A program made the position numbers and the translations under genes. Below are positions 55,589-64,000 of a DNA stretch of 64,000 nucleotides, piece after piece. The DNA is from an uncultured Coriobacteriaceae bacterium (GTDB taxonomy: Bacteria > Actinomycetota > Coriobacteriia > Coriobacteriales > Atopobiaceae). The stretch covers positions 1 through 64,000 of the forward strand of contig CACZCK010000007.1 of assembly GCA_902779675.1 (NCBI GenBank), given 5' to 3'. Under the pieces are notes generated by a model, which was not told the DNA's origin, did not search any database, and worked only from the letters and a program-made list of their open reading frames with translations. Every line of letters starts with the position of its first letter. Within the stretch, counting starts at the first letter, position 1.

Positions 55589-57019
55589 CTACCCCAGATC
55601 GGCCCCGTTGCTCTTGCAGACCTTCTGATACCAGAAGAAGCTGTCCTTGCGGTAGCGCTTCATCTCCTTGAGGTCGAACTCGTCGCGGTCCACATAGATC
55701 AGGCCGTAGCGCTTGGTGATGCCCTCGTGCGTTGAGATGAGGTCGAAGGCGCTCCAGGGGCTGTAGCCCATGAGGTCCACGCCGTCGGTGATGGCCTGCT
55801 GGCAGGCAACGATGTGCTGGCGCAGGTAGTCGATGCGGTAGTCGTCGTGGATGCGCGGCTCGCCGTCCTCCCAGACCAGCTCGTCGCGTACGCCGCAGCC
55901 GTTCTCGGTGATGAGCAGCGGCAGCTGGTAGCGCTCCCACAGCTGGCGCAGGGTGATGCGCAGGCCCACGGGGTCCACGCCCATGCCGTAGCTGGTGGTC
56001 TTCTGCAGCGGGTTGCTCACGTTGGCCGCGAGGCCAGGGTAGGTCATGAGGCCTGTCATGAAGGCGATGCGGCCGCCAGCAGCCTTGGCCTCGGCGACGA
56101 CGCGCTCGCCCTCCTCGACGTCAACGTACTTGGCGCAGCCGGCACCGTAGTAGTTGAATGCGATGAAGTCGGGCTTGGCCTCCTTGAGGGCCACCCAGTC
56201 CTCGTCCTCCACGTCAGGCGCGATACCCTGGTCGCTCCACCAGTTCCACAGGGCCTCGGGGTACTCGCCAAACACGGCGGTGTCGAGGAACAGACGGTTG
56301 CGCAGCTGGTCCCAGTCCATGGCGGCCAGGTTGTCCTCGGGGCTCGAGCTGGCCGGGTAGATGGCCGTGATGTTAGGCGCCGGGGCGATCCAGACGTCGG
56401 GGCACATCTCGTGGCACAGGATCATGGCCTTGGCCTGCGCCACCAGCATGTGGTGGTTGGCCTGCCACTGGCCCTTGGGTCCGCCGTACTGGGCACCCTG
56501 GAAGAGCGCCATCATGTTCTGCTCGTTGATGGTCAGGAAGTACTTGACCTTGGAGCCGTACTCCTTGAAGCAGATGCGGCAGTACTCCACGAAGTCGTCG
56601 ATGCACTGGCGCGAGGCCCAGCCGCCGTAGCGGTCCTGCAGGCATTGCGGCAGGTCAAAGTGGTAGAGGGTCACCACGGGCTCGATGCCGTGCGCGTGGC
56701 ACTCGTCGATGACCTCGTGGTAGTGCTGGATGCCCAGCGGGTTGGGCTCGCCGTCGCCGTTGGGCAGGATGCGCGGCCAGGCGATGGAGAAGCGGAACTC
56801 GGTGAAGCCCATCTCGGCCATGAGGGCGATGTCCTCGCGGAAGTGATGGTAGTGGTCCACGCCGTCGTTGAAGTCCGTGTAACCTTCGGGCACCGGTGCG
56901 GTGTCCGACACGCAGAGCGTGCGGCCATCCTCGAGGTAGGCGCCCTCGCACTGGTAGGCTGACGACGACGCGCCCCAGAGGAACCCATCGGGGAATGCCT
57001 TGAGCTGCTTGAAGTCCAT
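55589..57019 (-). CDS. GH1 beta-glucosidase/6-phospho-beta-glucosidase
   Basis: 476 residues. Acid/base is E166 in LTINEQN, a variant of the usual TFNEP. The nucleophile is E372 in ITENGCG. The C-terminal ITKRYGLIYVD keeps the K-R-Y-G phosphate region. It is more divergent than the other three GH1 copies here, so its substrate range may differ. GGGAGATC precedes the ATG at 57019. Confidence 0.88.
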   Translation of the reverse strand: MDFKQLKAFPDGFLWGASSSAYQCEGAYLEDGRTLCVSDTAPVPEGYTDFNDGVDHYHHFREDIALMAEMGFTEFRFSIAWPRILPNGDGEPNPLGIQHYHEVIDECHAHGIEPVVTLYHFDLPQCLQDRYGGWASRQCIDDFVEYCRICFKEYGSKVKYFLTINEQNMMALFQGAQYGGPKGQWQANHHMLVAQAKAMILCHEMCPDVWIAPAPNITAIYPASSSPEDNLAAMDWDQLRNRLFLDTAVFGEYPEALWNWWSDQGIAPDVEDEDWVALKEAKPDFIAFNYYGAGCAKYVDVEEGERVVAEAKAAGGRIAFMTGLMTYPGLAANVSNPLQKTTSYGMGVDPVGLRITLRQLWERYQLPLLITENGCGVRDELVWEDGEPRIHDDYRIDYLRQHIVACQQAITDGVDLMGYSPWSAFDLISTHEGITKRYGLIYVDRDEFDLKEMKRYRKDSFFWYQKVCKSNGADLG

Positions 57020-57243
57020 GATCTCCCTTTCTCCCTTGACAACCTGTCACGACGAGCATAACAGAGGGGGACGATGCGCTGGGCCATGTCATCGCGGAGC
57101 GCGGGAGCGCGTCAGGGGAGGGGCCGAGTTGGCAGGTGCGGTGCTTGCGCCGTCAAAAGTCGTTCTTTCATGCCTGTCGCGTTGCCTCTGCTGGCAAACG
57201 TTATCATTAATTGACGTACTCACTTGCATAAGGAGTACCCGCT

Positions 57244-58614
57244 GTGGCGCAGACCAGCACCCATGACATCGACATGCTGCACGGGCCATTGGTGCCCAAG
57301 ATCATCGCCTTCGCCCTGCCGGTGGCGGCGAGTGGCTTTCTGCAGCAGCTCTTCAATGCCGCCGACGTCGCGGTGGTCGGGCGGTTCGCTGGCTCCGATG
57401 CGCTGGCCGCCGTCGGCGCCAACACCTACCTCATCAGCCTGATGGTCAACCTCTTCGTGGGCGTCTCGCTCGGAGCCAACGTGACCATCGCCAACTGCTT
57501 TGGAAGGGGAGACGAGGAGGGCGTGCGTCGCGCGACGCACACCTCGATCGCGCTGTCGCTCGTCTGCGGGTGCGTGCTGTTGGTGGCGGGCCAGCTGCTG
57601 GCACGTACGGTCCATCAGGCCATCGGCACGCCCGACGAGCTCATGGACCAGGCCATGCTGTACTTCCGCATCTACTACCTGGGCATGCCGTCGATCATGC
57701 TCTACAACTTCGCCTCGGCGGTGCTGCGCTCCAAGGGGGACACGCGCCGCCCTCTGGTGGTTCTCATCATCTCGGGCGTGCTTAACGTGCTGCTCAACCT
57801 GTTCTTCGTGGTGGGGCTCGGACTGGATGTTGCGGGCGTGGCGCTGGCGACGCTGCTCTCCAACGTGGCGAGCAGCCTGGCACTTGTCCAGATGCTGCGG
57901 CGTGAGGAGGGCCTCTATCACCTGAGCCTGCGCCAGCTCTGCATCGACCGGCGAGCGCTGGGAGGCATTGTGCGTGTGGGGCTTCCTGCAGGCATACAGT
58001 CGTCGATCTTCTCGCTCTCCAACATCGTCTTGCAGGCGGCCATCAACTCGCTGGGCCAAACGGCCATGGCGGCCACTACGGTGGCCACCAACTTCGAGTA
58101 CTTCACCTACAACGCCATCCTGGGCTTCAGCCAGGCGGGCACCACCTTCGTGAGCCAGAACGACGGCGCGGGCAACGAGGTGCGCTGTCGGCGCGTCACG
58201 CGGCTCACGTTGCTTCTGGGTCCGGCGTTCACACTGGCCGTGGGTGTCTTCTTCTACGTGCTGAGAGTGCCGTTCGTGGCGCTCTTCACGACCGACGCGG
58301 CCGTCATGCCGCTCGCGTATCAGCGCATTCTGCGTGCCACGTGCTTCCAGTGGGTCAATGCCATCAACGAGATCCTCTCGGGAGCCATGCGTGGCTACAA
58401 GCTATCGGTCGTACCGGCCGCCATCAGCATCATCGGCATCTGCGGCACGCGCGTCCTGTGGGTGCATACCGGTTTTGTGGCGCTTCCCACCTACGCGCAC
58501 CTGGTGCTGGCCTACCCCCTCAGCTGGGCAGTGACAGCAGTGGCGCAGGGCGTGGCCTACGCGCTGGTCATGCGCAAGCGGAGTCGTGCGACTGTGGAGA
58601 CGGTCGCCGCCTGA
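57244..58614 (+). CDS. MATE-family multidrug/metabolite exporter
   Basis: 456 residues with about twelve membrane helices in two similar halves. HGPLVPKIIAFALPVAAS at the start and FNAADVAVVGRFAG are typical of DinF/NorM-like proteins. A GTG start at 57244 follows AAGGAGTACC. Coupling to Na+ or H+ cannot be told. Divergent from the GH1 gene. Confidence 0.92.
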   Translation: MAQTSTHDIDMLHGPLVPKIIAFALPVAASGFLQQLFNAADVAVVGRFAGSDALAAVGANTYLISLMVNLFVGVSLGANVTIANCFGRGDEEGVRRATHTSIALSLVCGCVLLVAGQLLARTVHQAIGTPDELMDQAMLYFRIYYLGMPSIMLYNFASAVLRSKGDTRRPLVVLIISGVLNVLLNLFFVVGLGLDVAGVALATLLSNVASSLALVQMLRREEGLYHLSLRQLCIDRRALGGIVRVGLPAGIQSSIFSLSNIVLQAAINSLGQTAMAATTVATNFEYFTYNAILGFSQAGTTFVSQNDGAGNEVRCRRVTRLTLLLGPAFTLAVGVFFYVLRVPFVALFTTDAAVMPLAYQRILRATCFQWVNAINEILSGAMRGYKLSVVPAAISIIGICGTRVLWVHTGFVALPTYAHLVLAYPLSWAVTAVAQGVAYALVMRKRSRATVETVAA

Positions 58615-58702
58615 GACAAAGCTCAATGGCTTGCCGGCATTGATCTCCTGATGGCAAGAAACATGCGCTAGGCTCAAGGAAACCACCGTCGATTGGAGTG
58701 CC

Positions 58703-59224
58703 ATGTCCTTTCTCGATCTTGCCACCTCGCGTTATTCCTGCCGTGCCTTCACCGACGAGCCCGTGACCCAGGCTGAGCTCGACCAGCTGCTGGAGGCCGT
58801 GCGCGTGGCTCCCACGGCAAAGAACACCCAGCCCGTCAAGGTGTGGGTCTTCCGCAGCGAGGAGGCGCTGGCCAAGATTCGCAGCTGCACGCGCTGCCAC
58901 TTTGACGCGCCACTGCTGGTGCTGTTTGGCGCGGACTCCGCCGCCGAGGGCGTCTTTGTCCGCCCGTCCGACGGCCAGAACGCGGCTATCGGTGACGCCT
59001 GCATCGTGGCTACGCACTACATGCTCGAAGCTGAGGACCTGGGTCTCAACACTTGCTGGGTTGGCTTCTTCGACACGCCGGCGATCAACGAGGCCTTCCC
59101 GCAGACCTGCGGCTACGATCTGGTCGGGCTCTTCCCCACGGGCCATGCCGACCCCGAGAAGGGCGGCCCCAGCCCAAGGCATCCCCAGCGCAAGGAGCTG
59201 AGCGAGTACGTCGAGGAGCTGTAA
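58703..59224 (+). CDS. Nitroreductase-family protein
   Basis: 173 residues. SRYSCRAFTDEPVTQAELDQLLEAVRVAPTAKNTQP binds FMN. HYMLEAEDLGLNTCWVGFFD and LFPTGHAD are also family-typical. It reduces nitro compounds, quinones or enones with NAD(P)H. The ATG at 58703 has only a weak ribosome site (ATTGGAGTGCC). Confidence 0.9.
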   Translation: MSFLDLATSRYSCRAFTDEPVTQAELDQLLEAVRVAPTAKNTQPVKVWVFRSEEALAKIRSCTRCHFDAPLLVLFGADSAAEGVFVRPSDGQNAAIGDACIVATHYMLEAEDLGLNTCWVGFFDTPAINEAFPQTCGYDLVGLFPTGHADPEKGGPSPRHPQRKELSEYVEEL

Positions 59225-59259
59225 GGTAGCAGCGCCGCGCTCTGGAGGAAGTCTGTCTC

Positions 59260-59302
59260 CACAGGGCCGTGCGCAACCGAAGTGGTTGCGCACGGCCCTG
59301 TG
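59260..59302 (+). terminator. 19-bp hairpin after the nitroreductase
   Basis: 59260-59278 pairs perfectly with 59284-59302 over a 5-nt loop. It has no T tail. Confidence 0.75.
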
Positions 59303-59696
59303 ACGTGTAAACGGCTCGAACTGAAGCTGAGGGATCGGGCATGGACGAAGCTTCGGAAGTACTTCGTTCGCCGTACAGCAAATCGACGAACCGATGCCAT
59401 AATTTTCAAGTTTTCAGTGAAATCAAACTGCCTTTCCAGAGACCCCTTCTCAGACGGCAACTGCTACCTCGTCTTTTGCAGGTGTCGATACTCCCCATAG
59501 AGCGATACGACACCCCATATTTACTGATAAGTCGAAATTTATGGCATCGGTTCGTCGATTTGCTGTACGACTCTGTTGGATGGTTCTCGAGTGGGCCTAG
59601 CGGTGTGACCAAGAAGGCGAGGCCTGCTACGCAAGCGCAGATAGTCAGGCTGTGAGTGTGCCCACGGTAGAGAACTCGTCCTTGCCCTACCTACCG
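59303..59696. other. Non-coding stretch with inverted-repeat unit
   Basis: No convincing gene. It holds the 196-bp unit with 30-bp inverted ends at 59373-59568. The rest shows nothing recognised. Confidence 0.5.
59373..59568. repeat. 196-bp unit with perfect 30-bp terminal inverted repeats
   Basis: 59373-59402 and 59539-59568 are perfectly inverted, and partial complementarity continues inward (9 of 12). An inner GGTGTCG/CGACACC hairpin lies near 59480-59514. The interior is AT-richer than the flanks. No ORF of note. It looks like a MITE or a long structured RNA. Confidence 0.75.
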
Positions 59697-60429
59697 TTAC
59701 CGGCAGTTGGCATCGCGGTATTGCCGCGGTGTGAGGCCGGTCTGGCGTCTAAACACCTGCGTGAAGTTGCTTTGATCGCAGAATCGCAAGCGGGAGGCAA
59801 TTTGGGCAATGCTGCGCTCGTCTGCTACAAGCAGATGCTGGGCTGCCTTGATGCGCTCGGCAGCGAGGTAGGCGCGCATCGTGTGTCCGGTAGTGCGCTT
59901 GAACAGTCGGCTGAGGTAGGCGGGGGGAGAGGCCTATGGCATCCGCAACCTCGGTGACGTGTATCTCCTGGGTGAGATGGGTGGAGAGGTAGCGCTTGGC
60001 CTGCTCCACATAGAAGTTACCTGTGTCGGTGCGTTTTGACGCCGCGACCAGCTCGCAGAGCTCAAGGCCCGCATCGTAGGCAATGGGTACGAGCTCGTCG
60101 AGCCCATCGAAGGTATTTAGGCGACGCAAGGCGCGGTCGGCGATCCAGTTGGCTTCGGGTGGGTAGGCACCGCCCTGGATGGCGGCAATCATGAAGGTGT
60201 TGACGAGGCTCACGGTGAGGTATTCGTACTATTTGCGCTGGTTGTCGGTGATGCGTCCAGTGGTAGTAAAGGCCTCGAACCTGATGCCGAACCTCTCTAG
60301 AAACCCTTCGGCATTGCCGTCTTGGACCAGGGGAAAGAGCGGATTAACGTCCCAAAAGGTCGTATTGAGATAGTCGTGCTCCGAGTCCTCTACTCTTTGG
60401 AGCTGCGAGCCTTGTGAGGTTGATGTCAT
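59697..60429 (-). pseudogene. Broken AraC-family regulator
   Basis: Three pieces in order: 60429-60229 (MTSTSQGSQLQRVEDSEH..), a TAG at 60231-60229, then the same frame to about 59928 (..VTEVADAIGLSP). A frameshift in a run of six C (59922-59927 on the plus strand reads G) follows. The second HTH then continues (MRAYLAAERIKAAQHLL.. ..DQSNFTQVFRRQTGLTPRQYR). An intact ancestor would be about 243 residues. It lies upstream of the rhamnosidase, which it may once have controlled. Confidence 0.88.
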
Positions 60430-60770
60430 GCCACGCCTTTGAAAAGGTTAAATAGACACTAAAGTATGCATTTGCCCTCCATCAACAACATCGACCTCGA
60501 CGCCATCCTGCAGATGGCCATGACGCGCGCCCAGCAGCAGGGATAGCATCAGGTGGTCATGGGGCTCGCGTACCAGTTCGCGCAATCCTGATTGAGACCG
60601 GGTACTCGTTTGTGATGAGCGAGTGCCCGGCCTTGCTATGCCAAGGCCGACTCGCGAGATACAGTCCTACTTTTTCGAAAATCGATACTGCTATGTAAAA
60701 ACACCTTCCGTGCCTGCTCGCGCATATCGTATAAAACGATTAACACCAGATACAGTAGCAGGAGGGCACG
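60430..60770. other. Intergenic region before the rhamnosidase
   Basis: There are two hairpins: CCGGGTACTCG with CGAGTGCCCGG (about 60598-60630) and GGCCTTG/CAAGGCC (60629-60648). The LacI-like site ATAAAACGATTAAC lies at 60731-60744. A short frame ending TRAQQQG (to 60546) looks like a gene remnant but is too small to assign. Confidence 0.5.
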
Positions 60771-63551
60771 ATGAAGATCACGAGGATGCGCGTCAACCAC
60801 CTGAAGGAAGCGCTTGGTTTTAGGCTTTCCAGCACCATATTCTCGTGGGTGGTCGAGGAGTCCGCCGGCATGCGCGCCACGGCATCGCGCATTGTGGTGA
60901 CGAGCGAGGGCGCCACCGTGGCCGACACCGGTTGGGTGGACCTCGACTCGCTTGCCGCCAAGGTGGATGTTCCCCTTCGCGCCCGCACCCGTTACGAGTG
61001 GACCGTGGCCGTGCGCACCGATGCCGACGAGGAGGCCATCTCTCCCGTCGCCTCCTTCGAGACAGGCAAGATGGACGAGCCCTGGCAGGCCCAGTGGCTC
61101 TCCTGCGATGGCGAGGAGTCTCCTCGCCATCCGATCTTCTCGACTGAGCTCGCCCTGGCCGGTGAGGTTGCCTCCGCGCGCCTGTACACTTGTGGCCTGG
61201 GCTTCTACGATGCCAGCATCAATGGCGAGCGCGTGGGCAACGAGTATCTTGCCCCCGGCACCAACGCCTACGACCGCTGGCTGCAGGTTCAGACCTACGA
61301 CGTCACCGAGCAGCTGCAGGCGGCGGGGGAGCGTGCCGAGCTCTCCTTCCTTATGGGCAACGGCTGGTGGAAGGGCCGCTTTGGCTTCATCCCCGAGGAC
61401 CGCGGCTTCTACGGCAACGACTGGCGCCTGATCGCCGAGCTGCACGTGACCTACGCCGATGGTAGCGAACAGGTCTTTGGCACCGGCGAGGGCTGGACCA
61501 TGACGCGCTCGAACATCACGGGCTCCAACATCTACGACGGCATGTACGTGGATGACACGCTGCCTGCCGTGGCTCCGGTGCCTGCGGCGCTGCTCGACGA
61601 GGACGAGGCGGCCAAGTCCACCGCCAAGCTCACCGACCGCCTGTCGCTGCCCGTTTGTGCCCACGAGACCTTTGCGCCGACGGTGGTCGACGTCCCCTCG
61701 GGCGAGCTGGTGCTCGACATGGGCCAGGAGTTTGCCGGCACCTTCCGCCTGCACGTGAGCGAGCCTGCGGGGACGCGCATCCACGTGCAGCTGGGTGAGC
61801 TGCTGCAGGGCGGCGAGTTCTATCGCGACAACCTGCGCTCCGCCAAGCAGGAGTTCGTGTACGTTAGCGATGGTGCCGAGCACATCCTGGAGCCGCGCTT
61901 CACCTACTACGGCTACCGCTACGTGCGCATCTCTGGCCTCTCGCACTTCGAGCCGGCCGATCTTGTCGGCGTGGCGCTCTATTCGAGCTTCGAGGAGGCG
62001 GGCAGCCTCACCACGGGCCACAAGCTGGTCAACCAGCTGGTCTCCAACAGCCGCTGGGGCATGAAGAGCAACTTTGTGGACACCCCCACCGACTGCCCGC
62101 AGCGCGACGAGCGCATGGGCTGGACCGGCGACGCGCAGGTCTTTGCCCCCACGGCGCTCTATCTGGCCGACCAGCTGCCCTTCTACCGCAAGTTTGCCTA
62201 CGACATGGCGCAGGAGGCCGCCAAGCACGACGGCGGTGCGCCGCTGGTGGCCCCGTCGTTCATGCTGGACGGCCCGGGCTGCGCGGTGTGGGGCGACGCC
62301 ACCTGTTTCATTCCCTGGCAGAGCTATGTGTTCAGCGGTGATGCCTCGGTGCTCGAGGAGCACTACGAGACGATGCGCGCCTGGGTGGACTACATCGAGC
62401 GCACCGACGAGGGCGACAAGCACGTGTGGGGTGGTCTCCACCAGCTGGGTGACTGGCTGGCCCTGGATGCCCCCAAGAACGACCGCACCGGTGCCACCGA
62501 TCCGGACTTCATCTCGTATCTCTATTGGTGGCGCAGCGCCTGCGAGGTCGCGGCGGCCGCCCGTGTGCTGGGCTATGACGAGGACGTGCGCGCCTACGAG
62601 GCCATGGCCCAGCGCATCTCCGACTACGTCTATGCCGAGTACTTCTCGCCCAACGGCCGCTGCGCCGTGACCACGCAGACCGCCTACGCTCTCTGCCTGT
62701 CCTTTGGCTTCGGCTCGCCCGAGTTCTCGGCCTTCGCGCTCGACCGCGCGCTCACCCGCAACGAGGGCAAGCTCGTGACCGGCTTTGTGGGCACCAACTT
62801 CCTGCCGCGCGCCCTTTGCCTGGCTGACATGCCCAACAAGGCCTACGACCTGCTGCTCAACGAGGAGTACCCGGGCTGGCTGCGCGAGGTCAAGCTTGGC
62901 GCCACCACCATCTGGGAGCGCTGGAACTCGCTCGACGACGAGGGTGTGATCACCGGCATCGGCATGAACTCGATGAACCACTACTCCTACGGCTCCATCA
63001 CCGAGTGGCTCTTTGGCTACGCCGCCGGCCTGCGTCCGGTGGAGAGCGAGCCGGGCTTCCGTCGCGCCATCGTGGCGCCGCTGCCCAGCTGGCGCCTGGG
63101 TCACCTTGAGTGCGAGCGCACGAGCTCCGCCGGTACCTGGCGTGTGGCTTGGGCCTGCGTGGACGAGCGTCACCTGCGCGTCGAGCTGACGGTGCCCTTT
63201 GGCTGTACGGCCGAGGTCGAGCTGCCGCTTGCGCCGGCAAGCGCCTACGACGAGCTCGGCGGTCGCGAGCTGGATGCCGGTACCTACGTGGTGACGTATG
63301 AGACCACCACGCCGCTGCGCCGCGTGCCCTCCGTGGACTGGCCCATCGGCGACCTGCTGGCGGCCCCCGACACCGACGCCATCGTGCGCGCCCACTGCAA
63401 GCCCGACTGGGTCGCCCCCGACGAGCTGGGCATCTCGATGCGCGATCTGGCCTACAAGCTCGCTCGCGGCTCGCGTCCGATGAGCGAGGAGGCGCTTGCG
63501 GCCTGCGATGCCGAGCTGCGCGCCCTGGCCGAGAAGGGCCCCGAAGACTAG
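60771..63551 (+). CDS. Alpha-L-rhamnosidase, GH78
   Basis: 926 residues, typical for bacterial GH78. Beta-rich N-terminal domains (fibronectin-like about 1-110, then LYTCGLGFYDASINGERVGNEYLAPG) precede the (alpha/alpha)6 barrel. The barrel has the signature DTPTDCPQRDERMGWTGDAQVF with its acidic residues, and GATTIWERWNS later. The C-terminus is a jelly-roll domain. There is no signal peptide, so it acts in the cytoplasm on imported rhamnosides, for example plant flavonoid glycosides. The start follows AGGAGGGCACG. A PTS gene follows 117 nt later. Confidence 0.93.
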   Translation: MKITRMRVNHLKEALGFRLSSTIFSWVVEESAGMRATASRIVVTSEGATVADTGWVDLDSLAAKVDVPLRARTRYEWTVAVRTDADEEAISPVASFETGKMDEPWQAQWLSCDGEESPRHPIFSTELALAGEVASARLYTCGLGFYDASINGERVGNEYLAPGTNAYDRWLQVQTYDVTEQLQAAGERAELSFLMGNGWWKGRFGFIPEDRGFYGNDWRLIAELHVTYADGSEQVFGTGEGWTMTRSNITGSNIYDGMYVDDTLPAVAPVPAALLDEDEAAKSTAKLTDRLSLPVCAHETFAPTVVDVPSGELVLDMGQEFAGTFRLHVSEPAGTRIHVQLGELLQGGEFYRDNLRSAKQEFVYVSDGAEHILEPRFTYYGYRYVRISGLSHFEPADLVGVALYSSFEEAGSLTTGHKLVNQLVSNSRWGMKSNFVDTPTDCPQRDERMGWTGDAQVFAPTALYLADQLPFYRKFAYDMAQEAAKHDGGAPLVAPSFMLDGPGCAVWGDATCFIPWQSYVFSGDASVLEEHYETMRAWVDYIERTDEGDKHVWGGLHQLGDWLALDAPKNDRTGATDPDFISYLYWWRSACEVAAAARVLGYDEDVRAYEAMAQRISDYVYAEYFSPNGRCAVTTQTAYALCLSFGFGSPEFSAFALDRALTRNEGKLVTGFVGTNFLPRALCLADMPNKAYDLLLNEEYPGWLREVKLGATTIWERWNSLDDEGVITGIGMNSMNHYSYGSITEWLFGYAAGLRPVESEPGFRRAIVAPLPSWRLGHLECERTSSAGTWRVAWACVDERHLRVELTVPFGCTAEVELPLAPASAYDELGGRELDAGTYVVTYETTTPLRRVPSVDWPIGDLLAAPDTDAIVRAHCKPDWVAPDELGISMRDLAYKLARGSRPMSEEALAACDAELRALAEKGPED

Positions 63552-63668
63552 GCCAGGCGGGCAAGGCCCGCACGCATCTCACAGAACTACCGATTAAGGC
63601 ACTGCTCGCGCAGTGATGATCCACTGCGCGCAAAAGAACCGGAACACCGGAAGAGAAGGAAGGGAATC

Positions 63669-64000
63669 ATGGCTCAGGATTGGAACAAGCTCGCGACTGA
63701 CATCATCGAGCTCGTGGGCGGGGAGGACAACATCACTTCCATCACGCACTGCGTCACGCGTCTGCGCTTCATGCTCAAGGACGAGAGCAAGGCCGACGAC
63801 CAGCGCATCGGCCAGCTGAACGGCGTCATCCAGGTGATGCACGCCTCCGGCCAGTACCAGGTGGTCATTGGCAACAAGGTGGGGGAGGCCTACGACGCGG
63901 TGGTCGCACAGCTGCCCAACCTCGCTGCCGGCGAGGTGGAGGCCGAAGAAGAGGAGAAGGGCGGCTTCAGCCTCAACGCTCTCTTTGACATCGTCTCGGG
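63669..64000 (+). CDS. PTS beta-glucoside-type EIIB(C), cut by the window end
   Basis: 110 codons visible. WNKLATDIIELVGGEDNITSITHCVTRLRFMLKDE is the EIIB domain of the glucose/beta-glucoside superfamily, with phospho-Cys C28. It runs to LPNLAAGEVEAEEEEKGGFSLNALFD, where a linker leads to EIIC. It likely imports the (rhamno)glucoside used with the GH78 enzyme. The ATG at 63669 follows AAGGAAGGGAA. Confidence 0.92.
   Translation, partial: MAQDWNKLATDIIELVGGEDNITSITHCVTRLRFMLKDESKADDQRIGQLNGVIQVMHASGQYQVVIGNKVGEAYDAVVAQLPNLAAGEVEAEEEEKGGFSLNALFDIVS

Noticed and set aside
59749..60213. Independent 154-residue gene
   Set aside because: It is the middle part of the broken AraC gene, read into the wrong frame after the C-run slip.

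Overview
The window looks like the chromosome of a high-GC, saccharolytic anaerobe of the Coriobacteriia, most like an Olsenella-type Atopobiaceae. This is inferred from content and codon use, not from a marker gene. Phospho-beta-glucosidases of family GH1 recur (four intact, one decayed), alongside GH4, a GH78 rhamnosidase, PTS components, FMN and Fe-S reductases, and a tRNA-Trp T-box in front of a TrpB-like gene.

Positions 241-6733 hold an integrated, clearly lower-GC element. A 21-bp perfect direct repeat bounds it (241-261 and 6713-6733), and that repeat is the first codons of ettA. The element has split ettA from its native promoter, leaving a 15-codon stub on the left. The intact gene on the right now starts behind sequence the element brought in. 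The element carries a tyrosine integrase, three orphan proteins, a lipoprotein with a highly structured leader, a serine resolvase beside a res-like region, a ribbon-helix-helix protein, and a Rep-like winged-helix gene with iteron-like repeats, an AT-rich tract and three tandem hairpins. Two of its reading frames are interrupted only by UGA codons (three in all), with coding-like sequence on both sides.

From 6.7 to 18.4 kb are ettA, a GH1, cell-wall enzymes (a muramidase-like secreted protein and a VanX-type lipoprotein), an ArsC-like protein, GH4, a DUF1846 protein, a double-HTH regulator, an HSL-type esterase and a B3/B4 protein. From 18.5 to 23.7 kb is a three-gene unit: a membrane Ser/Thr kinase with a leucine-rich-repeat ectodomain, an FHA-ABC ATPase and an ABC-2 permease. 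This looks like a phospho-regulated transport system.

From 23.8 to 38.4 kb are an OYE-type Fe-S flavoenzyme, an FMN reductase, T-box/TrpB2, a decayed sugar-uptake pair (N-terminally short EIIC and a ROK kinase with a nonsense codon), a second GH1, a PD-(D/E)XK-like protein bracketed by nested palindromes, EcsC and two HAD phosphatases, a ferredoxin-type aldo-keto reductase and a GNAT.

From 38.5 to 45.2 kb is a pentose/hexose-phosphate module (rpiB and a ribulose-phosphate-3-epimerase-type gene, divergent LacI regulator, two Gfo/Idh/MocA dehydrogenases and a third GH1). LacI-like operators recur in front of its promoters. From 45.2 to 58.6 kb are a GltD-like oxidoreductase, a flavodoxin-membrane fusion, an UlaG-like lactonase, an AKR, a tandem GNAT, a YdcF protein, a GH1 remnant, a nitrilase-YczE pair, an amidohydrolase, a fourth GH1 and a MATE exporter. 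The window ends with a nitroreductase, a broken AraC regulator, a GH78 rhamnosidase and the start of a beta-glucoside PTS permease. Several intergenic regions hold unusually long inverted repeats, two of them resembling short non-autonomous elements.
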